From positions 1 through 64,000 of the forward strand of contig VIIQ02000132.1 in the NCBI GenBank assembly GCA_007449985.2: 64,000 nt of DNA, read 5' to 3'. The notes below the pieces were generated by a model that worked only from the letters and a program-made list of their open reading frames with translations, ran no database searches and was not told the origin of the DNA. Below, one piece after another: positions 33,920-46,667 of the stretch. The translations under genes and the position numbers were made by a program. Source of the DNA: Desmodesmus armatus (taxonomy: Eukaryota > Chlorophyta > Chlorophyceae > Sphaeropleales > Scenedesmaceae). Each line of letters starts with the position of its first letter. Positions within the stretch are counted from its first letter, which is position 1.

Positions 33920-35287
33920 CGGGAGTAGAGGGAGGTGGGTGGGCGGGGGCGGCTGATGTACTGTTTTGTTTGGGTAGGGGGGATGCGTCTTGCAGCTTAG
34001 GGACAATGCATCTGTTTTTGTTTGGGGTGTGCCCGGCTTGCTGGTCACCAAGAGCGCGAGCTTGGGCCAGGTCGTTGATCGCACTGCGTAGCTGCTTGGG
34101 TGATGTGGCACAGAAGCCATGGGCTTTGAAGCCTGTACGGCAGTGTGTGCTGTGCGTCCTGAGCCATGCAGTGTTGCGGAACGCGAGACATGCAGTCACC
34201 AGTGTGCTTGATTGGTGCATGCACTGAGGTTTTGTTTTGCAGCGGTGTTGTTGTGGCTGCGTGAAGGCTTGCGTGCGTGGAGCTGGTGTGTATGGCATGA
34301 ATCAGACTAGTCTGATTCTGTACTTGCACTGCCGGCTTGCCTCATGTGTGGTGGTGTCGGGGTCAACATCCTCTTGTTGAGGTAACTCTGGCAGAACACT
34401 GTCGATTTGAAAGATGCAACAAACTTGCCTTGATTTTGACAAGCTAAAGAGGCTGGAGTCAAATGTGGGCAGGGTGGGGGGAGTTTTGGGGAGGGAAGGA
34501 AGAAAATTTTACTGGTGCGTGTTGGGGACGGTTGGAAAGTTGGGCGATGAGGAGGAGCAAGTTTGACAGATGCGAAATCGGGCCGCATAGGCGCTGAATA
34601 GCTTGCAGGAGTGTCTGTAGCAGAGTTTGTCAAGCCCAACTGCAGCCCTACTGAGATAGCCAGAATTATGGCCAGCTGGCTTGCGCGCAGCCTTTTCTGG
34701 GCGGCCTCCTGAAGTTGTGTGCTGGCCAGCTGGCAGGCAAAAGGGTAACATCACTTCAAGGCTGCTGTGATAGTCGAGAGGCAAGGGTCAGATAAGCAGC
34801 AGCACCCAATGTATGGAGTGTGGAGAGGGCTCCAGCCTGGGCGGGCAGGTTCCCTGCTGGCCAGTGAAGCGCCCTGGCCCCAGCAGCCCTCTTTCAACCA
34901 CTGTGCTCGCCTATTTGCAATGTCCTGTGTGCAACAGCGTTTCTCTTTTCAACTCTGCGCGCTTTGGGTGCCGATGACTGTACCCCCGATAGGATCCACG
35001 TTCCAGCAAGCGGCAGTGTGCAAAACTCCGAAAGAACCCACAGCTGACAGGATATCAGCGCCTCGTTCACTTGCAGTAGATGCGATACCAGTTCAAAAGT
35101 CCAGATGCTCCTGATGCTCCTCGAATCAGTTTCCTTGTATACATCTATCACGTGTCGGTGTTGTAGGGGGCTGAGCTGTTGTTGTTGCTTCTGATCTCAT
35201 CATACGTTGTTGTCACCTCTGCTACAGCAACCCTCCCCAGCGCCATCAACATACGCCCCCACCTGGCCCGTGCTGCGTGCATTCACA
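33920..35287. other. SF1 3' flank and UGP3 upstream region
   Basis: No gene is supported. A perfect 20-bp palindrome (gaatcagactagtctgattc) sits at 34299-34318. The UGP3 promoter and 5' leader are expected towards the right end. Confidence 0.5.
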
Positions 35288-38200
35288 ATGCAGCAGCTAC
35301 AACACGTTTCCTTACCAGCCCGCGCGGCTGTGCGGGCCCCTCAGAGCCCATTAGTGCTACAGCAGCAAACTCCCCGATCAGTCAACCCCACCCACCCCAC
35401 ACGGCAGCCTTCCTCCCGTGGGGCAGCCCTAGTTGCACACATCGCAGCAGAGCCAAGGCAGATAATCGTCTCTCAGCCTCAGCAGCAGCAGCAGCAGGGT
35501 CCCACGGCCTCTCTCAGCTACACCAGCTTTGAGGACGACAGCTTGCAGGGCATCATTCAGTTGCAGGATGTGTGTCTGTTTCAGGAGGTTGACAGGCTGC
35601 AGCAGCTGCTGCAGGACATGTCCAACAACTGCAGCTGCACAGCAGACCAGGTGAATATGGTGTCAGCGCCAGGTTGGGTGTTGTGCTGTGCACTAGCATA
35701 TTCATCAGCATATTCTGTTTCATGCAATCCTGGGGGTTTGCTTATTTTCACTAGGATGGTCCCTTGGAAAACCAAAGGCAGAGCTGGTGCATTGCAGTGC
35801 GCACTTGCTTTTGTTGTGTTGCATTGTCGTTGGTGTGCAATGCATCAGAAGGGCAGTTGTGGACAGCAAACAGGCCCTAAGGCAGTGCCTGCTGCACCCA
35901 GGATTTGCAGCAGCTGTAGCCCTGCTCTCTTGCGGCCGCTCTTTCTCAACATACAGACACAATGAACCAACAACAGTCTCTCACGCACACATCAGTGATT
36001 GAAACTCACCAGCCAATCACTGGCATATCAAGCAGTGGGGCTGATAGGACTGGGCCCCCACGGCACAGCACTCCTGCCTACCTGCAGCTCCCAATTACTG
36101 CCACTAGTGATCATACCAACACCCTTGATTTATTGTGGCACTCATACGCCGTTGCGTTGGCGTGAAGCGTGCTGACTGTGCTGTGTGTGGGTATGTGTAC
36201 ATGCAGGTTGCATTCCTGCACAGCCAACCCTTGGTGCAGCAATTCCAGGAGCTCACTAGGTAAGACTGTGGCAAGAGCAGTGACGGCGACAGCAGCAGCA
36301 AACGGTTCTGGAATTGCAGCAGGTCCAGCAGGAAACTCCCAGTTAGCAGCAGCTGCAAAACAAACAGGAGCAGCAGCAGCGGTAGCTTGACTGGTGCACC
36401 AACCTAAATAGCTGTAATGCGCATTGGAGTGCCTTGGCATCAATCGTGAGGTCATTCCAAGGAGCCTCCCCCACTGCGTACCGCAGCACCACAAACAGTC
36501 AAATTCTGCAGACAAAGCAGCAATGTGGGTGCTGCTGCAGCTGCACAGAATATGCTGCAGTAGCCTGCAACTCATGGCTGCAGGTTTGATGTGCGCAGCT
36601 ACTCAGCAACAGCTTTGCATTAGCACAGGGCATCATCAGATTTCGGGGCGGGGCTGCTCGTGCTGTTCTGGACACCTCAACCACTCACCAGGAGCAATGT
36701 GAGGATTGACGGGGAAATTTGGTGGCACTCCTGAACTGGCGACGTGACTTGACCACATGTGCCGCCCGCTGTCTATCCTGCAGGTACTCTGGCCTGTGGG
36801 AGGCGCTGGCGAAGCTGCCCCTGCCGCAGCAGTATGTGCTGCTGTGCCTGCCAGCCATCGGCCAAAGTCACGCGCTGCTGCTGCCGCCAGCAGGTAATTT
36901 TGGGGGAGGGGGAAGGGGAGGTTGCTTATACCGCTGGGCCGCACTCTCCACTGTGGCACTGTCTCTGCTGAGAGAGAAGCTGGCACTTAAAGACCAGCAG
37001 GTTTTGGGGAAGGGACCCGACCTTCATGATGTTTGTGGTTGCGGCTGATGTCATTGAAAACCCAGTAGTTGACTTAAGCGTGTGGGTCATAAGGGCAGCC
37101 TGACGGCAGCTGCTGACAAAGTATACCATGCACACCATTGCAGATGTGTTCAATCTTGAAGGACTATGGTCAGGAACTGCTGCTGGGATCTAATCCTTGG
37201 CATTTATGCAAGCAAAAGTCAGGGCCATTGCAGGGTATGCAGTCTCAGCACCTCACAACTGCTGATACCATCATTCCGACCCAACTTCGATGAACTGACC
37301 TACGGCTTTCTCTGTTCTTCTGACCTTGTACGCACACCCGCCCCGCTTGCCAGACGGCCACTGGGAGGTACCCCTTTCAACTCTGGCCGATGCCCTCTCG
37401 CGCGTCGACACTTTTTACGACAGCATGGGCGGCCTTATCGGCTACCAACTCAAGTCCCTGCAGCTCATCACAGCCGCCAAGGCCAGTGCTGCCGCCACTG
37501 CTGCCACTGCTGCCGACGGCCGCCACAGCGGCAGCAATGGCACGGCAGTGGAAGACGAACAGGCACACGTGACCTACCATGTGCCGCCTGGTGTTGATCT
37601 GGCAGGGGAGGCTGGGAGTGACACGGGGGTGAAAGCAGCAGCACAGGGGCTGTTGGCGCTGCCGTATCTGTCTACCATCTTGCCAGTGGGCGGGGCTGGA
37701 GACAGATTGGGACTCAGGTGGGCGATGGGGCCGCAGTTGTGGATCTGGGGGGTGTTGTGTCTTTGTGCAGATGCCATTCTATGCTGGGCTGACACCGACA
37801 GGGCCTGACAAGGGGGCTTTGCGCCCTTGTCAAAACCCCTGCAGCTTGCTGCCTACACTTCCAAACTGCAGCTTGCTGCCTACACTTCCAAACCCCTGCG
37901 TGATGGCTGATGTTTCAGCCATGCATCCCAACAATCAATCCGACAGGGTTCAGTGTTAGCTTGCTGCTGCTGTTGCCTCGTTTGCCTGCAGGTGTGAGGT
38001 AACGGGTGAGGGGCTGCCGGCTGCCATGCTGCCCTACTGTGGCCGCAGCATGCTGGAGGGTCAAGTGAGGGACCTGCAGGCGCAGGAGTACCTCTACTGG
38101 CACCTCACAGGCACACAGGTGTGTTTGAAAATTCGAATTTGGAAAATTGAGTTTGAGTTTGAATTTGACTTGGCGCTGGAGCTCAACACCAGCTGACACT

Positions 38201-41200
38201 TCTTGCAGCTTAGGTTTGTTTTGGCTGTGCTCCATGTTATCGTGATGTTGTCATTCATCGGATGTAACGTACATGCAAGCGTTCTGTGCTGATCTGGGCA
38301 TAGCTGCTGATGTGGTGATGTCTCTGTTGCACATGTGTTGCGCCCATCACATGCACGGCCATCTTGACAGTCAGACGCATGGCAGACACTAAGCTTGATG
38401 GCAACCAATACAATCATACAGACAGTCATAAGTTGTCACGTCCAGTTATGCACCGACAAAAATATCTTGTGTGTGCTGTGCTGTCAGGTGACCACCCCTG
38501 TGGCCATCATGACCTCTGATGCCAAGGGCAACCACACCCGCATCAGCAAGCTGCTGGCTGACAACGACTGGTTTGGACGCACATCCAGCAGCTACAGGCT
38601 ATTCAGGTGGGGGTTATGTCTATGCTTGTCGTGTCTGCAGTCAAATCCACGGCCCTCATACCATGCTTGCCTTTGGTACCGTTGCCAGCTTGCATTGTGA
38701 TACAGGACACCTTCCGATGCTCACTGACTGCGTGAGGAGTTGAAGACACTGAACAAGCAGTCAGTCCTTCACCACAAGTCTTTGCAAGCTCTGAACATTC
38801 ATTCAGCAAGCAAAGCGGCAGCCATATCAGTTGGTGCTGAGCGGTATCCTTGCCTTGCTGTCCTGCAGGCAGCCCCTGGTGCCAGTGGTGAATGCTGAAG
38901 ACGGCCGCTGGCTGGTGACACGCCCACTCAAGCTCATGATGAAGCCAGGGGGCCATGGAGCCATCTGGAAGCTGATGCACGATGAAGGTGGGTCCCCCTC
39001 GGATGTGGCGGTAGTTCAGCATCAACCTGAACAGCGTACAAACGAGATTAAGGACCAAGGAAGGCAACATGCTTCTTTGGAATGCTCTGACAGGTGCAAG
39101 TGACAGCTTGGCAGCGCCGTGTGCACTGTGCCAGCTAGTAAGTGCACTACGCAGTCAGGTGGCGCCAAAACAATGTAACATGCCAAGAGGTCAGCACATG
39201 CTGCGATGTGGCAGCTTGCATACGTCTGTTCTTTCATACCCTGCCCTGCAGGCGTGTTTGCTTGGCTGCAGCAGCAAGGGCGCCTGGCCGCCCTCGTGCG
39301 TCAGATCAGCAATCCTATGGCTGGCGTGGACACCACGCTGCTAGCTCTGGCAGGCACCGGCTTCAGCTCGCGACGTGCTTTCGGCTTCATGAGCTGTGAA
39401 CGTGTTGTCGGGGCTGCAGAGGGCATGAACGTACTGCGGGTGAGTTCATGTTCATGTTCATGCGGGCTGATGTGTTGTCGCTGCTGTGCACAGTGCGGTT
39501 GAGTCGTCTGCCTGGGGTTTTGTGTGTATGTAGGCGTTTCATCTGCGGGTACGACTTGTGCTGTTCTGCTCCTCGACTCAAGACAAACGGCCGGCACACA
39601 CCACTGCATGCGCAGCCGCCCCTTTGTGCTATGCACGCCTGCCCAGCAGCCATGTGGTTGCTGGACGATGCTCCCGGCGTCTGCTGACATGCTGTCCTGC
39701 ACCTGTTGTCCTGCATCTGCTACTGCTCTGCGCCTGCTACTGTTCTGCACCTGCTGCTGTCTTGCAGGAGCACAAGGTGTGGGTGGAGGACGCTGCACAC
39801 CCTGAGGGCGGCAGCTGGCAGTACGATTATGCAATCACCAACGTGGAGTACACAGGTGTGCAGGAATGGAACTCTCGGCTGCTGCTTTGTTTGCATGCAG
39901 CATGGTGCTGGACTCTACTTGAATGGCAAGCGCTTTCGAAACTCCCTATCACCCCACTGCAGGGAATAGCCCATACTCCCAAGAGCGAAGGCACTGTTTG
40001 CAACTTCAGATCCCTGTTGGCTCATGTCGAGGCCTGGGTGTCAGCCAACTACCCTATTGAGGCACGCCCCGGGCGTCAGTGACCTACCCTCTGTACATTT
40101 TTCTTCTAGCCCTGCTGTGCGAGAGGATTTTGAGCAAACCAAGTTGACACAGTTCCTCCCGTCCTTGTGCACTGCACTTGCAGAGTTTGAGCGGCTAGGC
40201 ATCAGTGACCAGCCCCTGCATGAGGGCAGCAGCCAGTCCGCCTTCCCTGCCAACACCAACATACTGTATGTGGGCCTGGGTGCTGTGCGCTCCGCTGTTG
40301 AGGAGGCCATTGCTGCCGGCGGGGGCGAGGTGCTGCCTGGGCTCATCTTCAATTTGAAGAAGAAGGTGAGGGTGAAGTGCTTGGGTCTATAGGTAAAATG
40401 TGGTTATCTGCAGTGTGGATCCTGTCCACGTTGGAAGCGCTGGCGTGTGGTGGTGGTCGTGTGTTGTGGTGTTGAAAAGCAGTGCAAAACACCACTCTCC
40501 CTCATCCTCAATGACAAGGTGGAGAGCAGGCATGGTGGGCCTACTCTGCGGGAGTCTTTGGGAGGGGTGAGCTGCAGGGTTCAAAAGGCATGGCTCAGGC
40601 TTCGACGGGTAGAATCTTATATTGTGTTCCTCGCCCTGCCTCTCGTCACCCTCACTCCTGCATACCACACCATACATAAGGTCCGACATCTCCACAATCT
40701 TGTGTCTGTCCGTGATCGTAACACTGATTTCCCGCCCTTTTTGTCCCTGTCGCATGCAGGTGTCCTTCTTTGACCCTCTCCTGCAGTCAGACAGGGAGGT
40801 GCGTGCTGGGCGCATGGAGTGCACCATGCAGAACCTTGCAGACTCCCTGACAGTCCGCACCCCACAGCGTCTGGCAGCAGCAGCACCAGCCGCCGCCACT
40901 GCTGCCGCTGCAGCAGCAGCTGCCGGTAACGGCGATGCGGCCTGTGAGGAGCTGTCTACATTCATGGTGTACAACCTGCGGCGCAAGGTGCGTTGGGTGG
41001 TAACATCAGTGATGTAGCTATTGGGAACGTGGTAGAAACCAGCCAAGTGGATTGTAAGCAGTATGTTTGTTGGTCTTCTCGTCACGCAGCATGACCGCAG
41101 TTCATGACAGGGGATATTTCAACCTCAGTGCTTGGCTGTGTCGGATGCTGTTCAGCATGTGTTTGACATGAGATGTCCACACATATAGGGTGTGCTGAGG

Positions 41201-43952
41201 TGCTCTCAGAGCTTCTTACCGGTACAACATGTCTGTATGTTTGATGCATGTGTACATTGATGTGTATGCCGTGTGCAGGTGACATCTTCTGCCAAGAAGA
41301 AGCGTGAGCCAGATTCTACACGCATTCACCAGACGCCAGAGGGGGCCTTCTACGACCTGCAGCGCAATGCCTGGCAGGTACGGCCACAGGAAGGCATTGC
41401 CTTCTGACTCAACATAGATGACTCAAGATAGAAAAAAGCAGATAATAAGCACCCTAATAAAAACCTTGGGAGATAAGTTGTGTAAAGACGAGCCTTATGC
41501 TGCATTGATTGCATTAGTGTCCTTGTCAATGCCATTGGGCGAGTAACTGTGCTCCTCAGCTTGATGCCCCAACCTGCCAGTCAGGTGCAGCTGCTGCTGG
41601 GCTGCCTAGTTTACGACACCTGTATGACAAATGTTGCTGACATGTAGTAGCATGCCGTCATGGCATGATGCTACAGCATGTGCCGGGCAGTGCTGGCTGT
41701 CGGTATGCGTGCATAGTTGGCACAAAGCTGCTCATATGTGCTTGCTGTGGCTGCCTATGCTGCCTTTCAGGTGCTGCAGCGGTGTGGCATGAGGCATGTG
41801 CCCGCCATTGGTGATGTGCAGGAATACCTCGCCAACGGCCCAGGTAGGTCACACTTTATTTCACGCCCTCCCCCGCCGTTCATGTAATAACAGCGAACCC
41901 AGTATGTCACACTTTCTGTGTGTGTGGGGGGGGGGTGTATGTGACGTGGGCAATTTTGCCACACATCAATGCCATTATCCACCATAGTTTCTGCATGATT
42001 GTTGTCCTAAGTCAAGCACAAGTGATGTGCTGTGCAACCTGCACCCAGCTGCTAGGAGAATTTTGAATCAGGATGCTAGCCGCACACAGCACATCATCCC
42101 ACATTGACTTATGTTGGTACATTGGTGGTCTAGGGAGGGTATACTACCTGCAGGACAACTGCCATAGTCAGTCCCTGTCAATCACACTCACCAAGAGAGC
42201 GCACTAGTGTGCCCAGGCCACATCAAGCCCAGACAAGGGCAGAGCACAGCTGGCCTGTGGCGCTTCCCAGCATTTCAACATCAGCGTACTGCCCTCATCC
42301 TCTTTATCCCCCCACCCCTCTGCTGTGCGCACACAGGCTTCATCTTCCTGCACCACCCTGCTCTGGGCCCCCTGTGGGACGTGATCGCACAGAAGATCCG
42401 CGGCGGCGGCTTGATGCAGGTGAGGCTGGTGCAAAGTGCTGCCCGCCTTCTGGTTTTGCGCTGATCGCAAGCTGACCAGGCTGTACTGGTTTGGTTTCAA
42501 TTCCAGCAATGCTTGGCAAGGGTCATTGTTAATCCCATTGCAGCATGCCTCACCTCATCCTGTCGCCTGGTACAGCACCTTGGTGGAAACCCACAAGGCT
42601 CATTGGTACCCAGTACCTGATAGGCTACAGCGTGTCATGGAGTGCCTGAGCCAAGTAATAGTAACAGCTGATTTGGTGTTTGGCATGGGGGCATCTGAGG
42701 GACATGCATTGCGGGGCACACAACTTTCCCGCACCCACACACATAGTCCACACATATTGTGTGCGCATACCTCTCGTATTTTGGTTGTTCTTGTTTGTGT
42801 TGCTGTCTGGTGTGCAGGGCAGTGAGCTGGTGCTGGAGGTAGCAGAAGCTCGTCTGCTGGACGTCACAGTGGATGGCAGCTTGCTAATCCAGGCTGACTG
42901 CATCATGGGACACCACGACACCCCTAGCAGCAGCAATGGCAGCAGCAACGGCAGCAGTGGCAGCAATGGTGGCGGCTACAGCAGCTGGAGGGCCAACGGC
43001 GGCAGCAATGGCAGCAGCACCAACGGCAGCAGCACCAACGGCAGCAGTAGCAGCAGCAACGGCAGCAACGGCAGCAGCAGCTTGACGTACAGCAGTCACA
43101 ACGGCCGCGTTCACATGATGAATGTGGCGGTGCAGAATGTGGGCATTGACTGGCACCACCCGGGCAATGTGTACTGGCAGCATAAGGTACAGCGGCACGA
43201 GGCGTGTCAGGTCATCCTGAGGGGGCGCAGCGAGTTTGAGGCATATGACTGCAAGATCAGGGGCGACCAGGTAAGGAAAAATATGTTGCGGTCAGTTGTC
43301 TGGTTTGTGTGGTCGAAAACTGGTGCCAGTAACTGTGTGCACTACACAAGTGCGCAGTACGCACCTGCCCAGAGGTGTGTATGGCCCACTACATACCTGT
43401 ACAATGTGAAAAATCTTTGCCAGGGCATGACATGATATTCTTTGACAGAACTCAACAGCATGGCGTGAGACAGGCGGTAGATTTCATTCGTGTTTGTGAC
43501 GCAAGCAGGCCAGACTGTCTGTCTTGCAGCCTGCATATGCTTTCAACACATTTGTGTGCATAGTCGCAGCATCGGTGCGAACAAGTGCTGTGCCAGGGCT
43601 GGATGCACCATGTGTACTGTCAAACACCCTGTCCCTGACCCTCGTTCTAACCCTCTCACACACCCTTGCTCCCGTCCATGTCCCCATCCCCCCACCCCTG
43701 TAGGTCTTCGAAGTCCCAGACGGCTACCGCATGGTGGTCACTTCCGGTCCCGCCGGTCGCCTTTCTGTCGAGCTGCACCAGCTTGAGGGTGACCGGCCCA
43801 CATGGGAGTGGGCCTACACTATGGAGCCCTCAGGGTCTGTTGGTCTGGAGTTTGTTCGCAACACTGCCCTGGACCTCTGGAGCTCCCCGCTGCTTGCTAA
43901 GCAGCAGCAGACACAGGAGGAAGATGACGAGGTGTTCGACTTTGTCATCTAG
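35288..43952 (+). CDS. UGP3: UDP-glucose pyrophosphorylase 3, chloroplast type
   Basis: UGP3 makes UDP-glucose from UTP and glucose-1-phosphate in the plastid, feeding sulfolipid head-group synthesis. Sixteen exons join without any frame break into 965 aa: 35288-35650, 36207-36259, 36784-36893, 37354-37717, 37992-38118, 38488-38606, 38869-38987, 39252-39439, 39768-39855, 40184-40365, 40760-40987, 41279-41377, 41771-41843, 42337-42419, 42818-43270 and 43704-43952. The first about 80 residues are Ser/Arg/Gln-rich and acid-poor, fitting a transit peptide. The nucleotide-binding loop is LPVGGAGDRLGL (about residue 285). Further on come TSDAKGNHTRI, MMKPGGHGAIWKLMHDEG and ISNPMAGVD, then the C-terminal FIFLHHPALGPLWDVI region and beta-helix-like end. 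It is longer than the about 880 aa of the Arabidopsis protein, mainly through the leader, an Ala-rich insert (exon 11) and a Ser/Asn/Gly insert (exon 15). The identification is secure. Confidence 0.92.
41640..41681. repeat. Short hairpin in UGP3 intron 12
   Basis: acatgtagtagcatgcc pairs with ggcatgatgctacagcatgt across a short loop. Confidence 0.7.
42006..42113. repeat. Hairpin with about 28-bp arms in UGP3 intron 13
   Basis: ctaagtcaagcacaagtgat (42007 on) with gtgctgtg pairs with the arm cacagcacatcatcccacat followed by tgacttatg (42085 on). The loop is about 50 bases. Confidence 0.75.
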
Positions 43953-46667
43953 GGTTCAGGGTGACGCCGTCTGACTGTTGTTATCTAGGGTTCTTTTTAT
44001 GTGACGTCATAACCCAGTGTATGGGGTGGTGCTGATCAGCTGGCATGCAACGGGGTGTTTGAGGGTGGGGCCAGCGGTGATGTTGCTGTGGTGAGGAGCG
44101 GTGGTGGAGGTAGGGAGTGTGTGGCTGCAAAGGCCCGTGGCTTGCTAGGTACGTGTGATCGTATGGGTACGCCTGTTGGTTTGTCATGGGCAGCGCCAGG
44201 CCGGTTTGACCAGGTTTTGACCGGAAGCAAATTGAGTTGTCAGCTGGTTGGGAGGTAGGCATTGGGCTGTGGGGCACTTTGAGTGGTGGGTGGTGAAGCA
44301 AGGGGGGCTGTTGGCATTGTTTGTATGAAGAGTGTACACAAGGATGGGGATGGTGTGGCTGGATGATTGTCTGCCGCGTCGACAGCTACTGCTTGAAAGC
44401 AAGCCCCCAGCATGGGACCCCAGCTGCAGCTGCTGGCATGCCTTGCTTTCAAAAGAGCGGTAGCGCAAGACAGCTGCGCGTACTGTTGCAGCCAGCTAGT
44501 CTGGCAGTGTGTTTGCTAAAGTGCAGCAGTGGGGCAGATCTTGGTGCCACTGCTGCTGTCGGCGTGCATGTGCACTTTCGTAGCGCAACAACCGAGCAAC
44601 GCTTGGTGCTTCCGCTGTTGTCAGGTGTGATTGCTGTTGAGAGGCTACTTGCACAACATCTCATATATTGAGCAGTGCATGTATGGTGCATGTTGCAGGC
44701 GTTATTTTCTGGTTGTATCACCACGGACTGTTGGTTGGGAAACTTTTTGGCGTTGATCTAATGTGCACCCGATGGTGTGGGTGTCAGCTGGCCGGCTTGG
44801 CGCCTTTTGAGGCTGCACAGCTGTGTGATGGTTGGCAGGGACGCTGCAAGGCGGTGTGCAGCATCTGTGACCAAGCACGTTTGATTGGGGAGTGGTTGTG
44901 ACTCGTCAGTTTTGTGCATGGATGCCAAGCACACAACTTCCTGCTGTGTGCCTTGGCTTGGTATCTGCACCTTGCTATGCGCACATATGGGTTGGTAGCA
45001 TTTGGCAAGGCGCAGTGTAGCTGTGCCACCCGTAATGAAGTTGCCATTAGACCTGGTGTTGACAAGTCCCTTTGCCTTGTTCATGTGTGGGCCGTGCTGT
45101 TGCAGGTTGTATGCCCTGGGTTGGGGCCTGTGTGCATACAAGTGTCTGGGCTGTCTGCTATGCATACCTGCTGCATGTGTTGTGTGCACGTGCATGGAGT
45201 TGAATTGATGCCTGTGGGTGGTGATGATTGACAGGGCAGGCTATATGAATGAAATGAAGTAACATAAGCGCCTGTGCAGCAAGTTTCTTAGCAGTCCAAC
45301 AGCCAAATGACCCAGCAGGTGGTTTCAGACACTGCAGCAAACGTACAGTGCGCAGATCCTAGGGAACCATCGCCGCCCACTTGGTCACATCTGGCGGGCG
45401 GTCTGTGCAGATGGTTACTGGCTGAATGCAGCCTCTTGGAGCATCAGTGGAGTGTGGCTGTGTAGGCCCAAGCCAACTACAGGGGCCCTTTGCTTACCTC
45501 GAAGGACATGATGCACACACAGAGCAGCAGAGCTGACAGACCACTGCTGACTTTAACAGTATCCAGCACATACATCCAACGCATTGCTGTGGAACAGACA
45601 GTGGATGCCTAATCTCGAAGCTTGAATGGCTGGTGCCCAGAGTTTGTACGCAGTGTGCACAGCACAGTACGGTACTGCAGATAGGATTGGAGCCCAAGAG
45701 GAGGGCTGAGGTCTGCCCTGTGCACACCTACTGACCAGCACACAGAATCCGTTGCATAAGCTTCCGCCCTACGCTACTACTGGAATTCATGAGGGCTTGC
45801 AAAACCGTCTGTGACTGGCTGCGCGCTTGAAAGCAGCAACTTACTGCTGTTGCTGCTGCTGATGCTGACAACATGGCCCAATGCCTGGCACCTGCTCTTC
45901 TGCAAAAGATGCAGCACGGGGGTTGACAGTGTATATGCAGTAAACAAAATGAAGGTGGACGAAAAGCATAGTCGCACAGGTTTTTGTCAGACCCCAGGTG
46001 ACACCTGTCATTTCTGTTGCTTGTCCAATACATATTGTGGGTTGTCCTCAGCCTGTAAGCAACAGTTTTCGTCAAACTCAATGGTTACATATATGCTTTT
46101 GGGAACATGAAGCTTCTTTTGCAGCAACCTCAGATAGCGCCAGGCAGCCAGCTGGCAATGTGCACATGCCACATGTCGCCTCTGAAGGCAGCTCCTGACG
46201 CCCACAAACCATTAATATGGCATGCGAATTCTGTTTGTCTCCGCAGCATGTCGTTCCTGAGTCGTCCTGGGTTGCGCAGTACCTTTCTGCTGGCTGGTGT
46301 GCTTCTGCGGTGACAATCTTTGCAACATGATTAGACAGTCTTACCAGAAGCCTGGAGCTCAGAGACCGTACGGAGAGCGAGCTCAGCAGCATTCGGACCC
46401 AGCCTTGCCATTGTTGCGGGAGCAGCTGCTGTGTGTCCCGGGAGTAGCAAGGTGAGCACTGCCGAGGTGAGTTGGCATACCAAGATAATAATTTCACCGT
46501 CGGCTCAGCACGGAGCCTCAGCCACGCGCCAGCAGCACCCTCCACAACAGACAGCAGTAAGCATGCAGCAAGGCTGCAAACAAGCAGCAGCAGCCTTGTT
46601 GACCTCCGTTTAGGCAATCCATAAGCTTCACGTAATGCAGTAATGTATTAGTAATACAGGCAGTGGT
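43953..46667. other. Intergenic, no confident gene
   Basis: A hairpin (44391-44403 with 44442-44458, gcttgaaagcaag/cttgctttcaaaagagc) is visible. A minus-strand ORF at 46078-46617 has a hydrophobic, signal-like start but no ATG there and no family resemblance. Nothing else is supportable. Confidence 0.45.

Noticed and set aside
46078..46617. Minus-strand ORF with a hydrophobic signal-like start
   Set aside because: The frame begins at a TTG, has no upstream splice acceptor that I can support, and matches no family I know.
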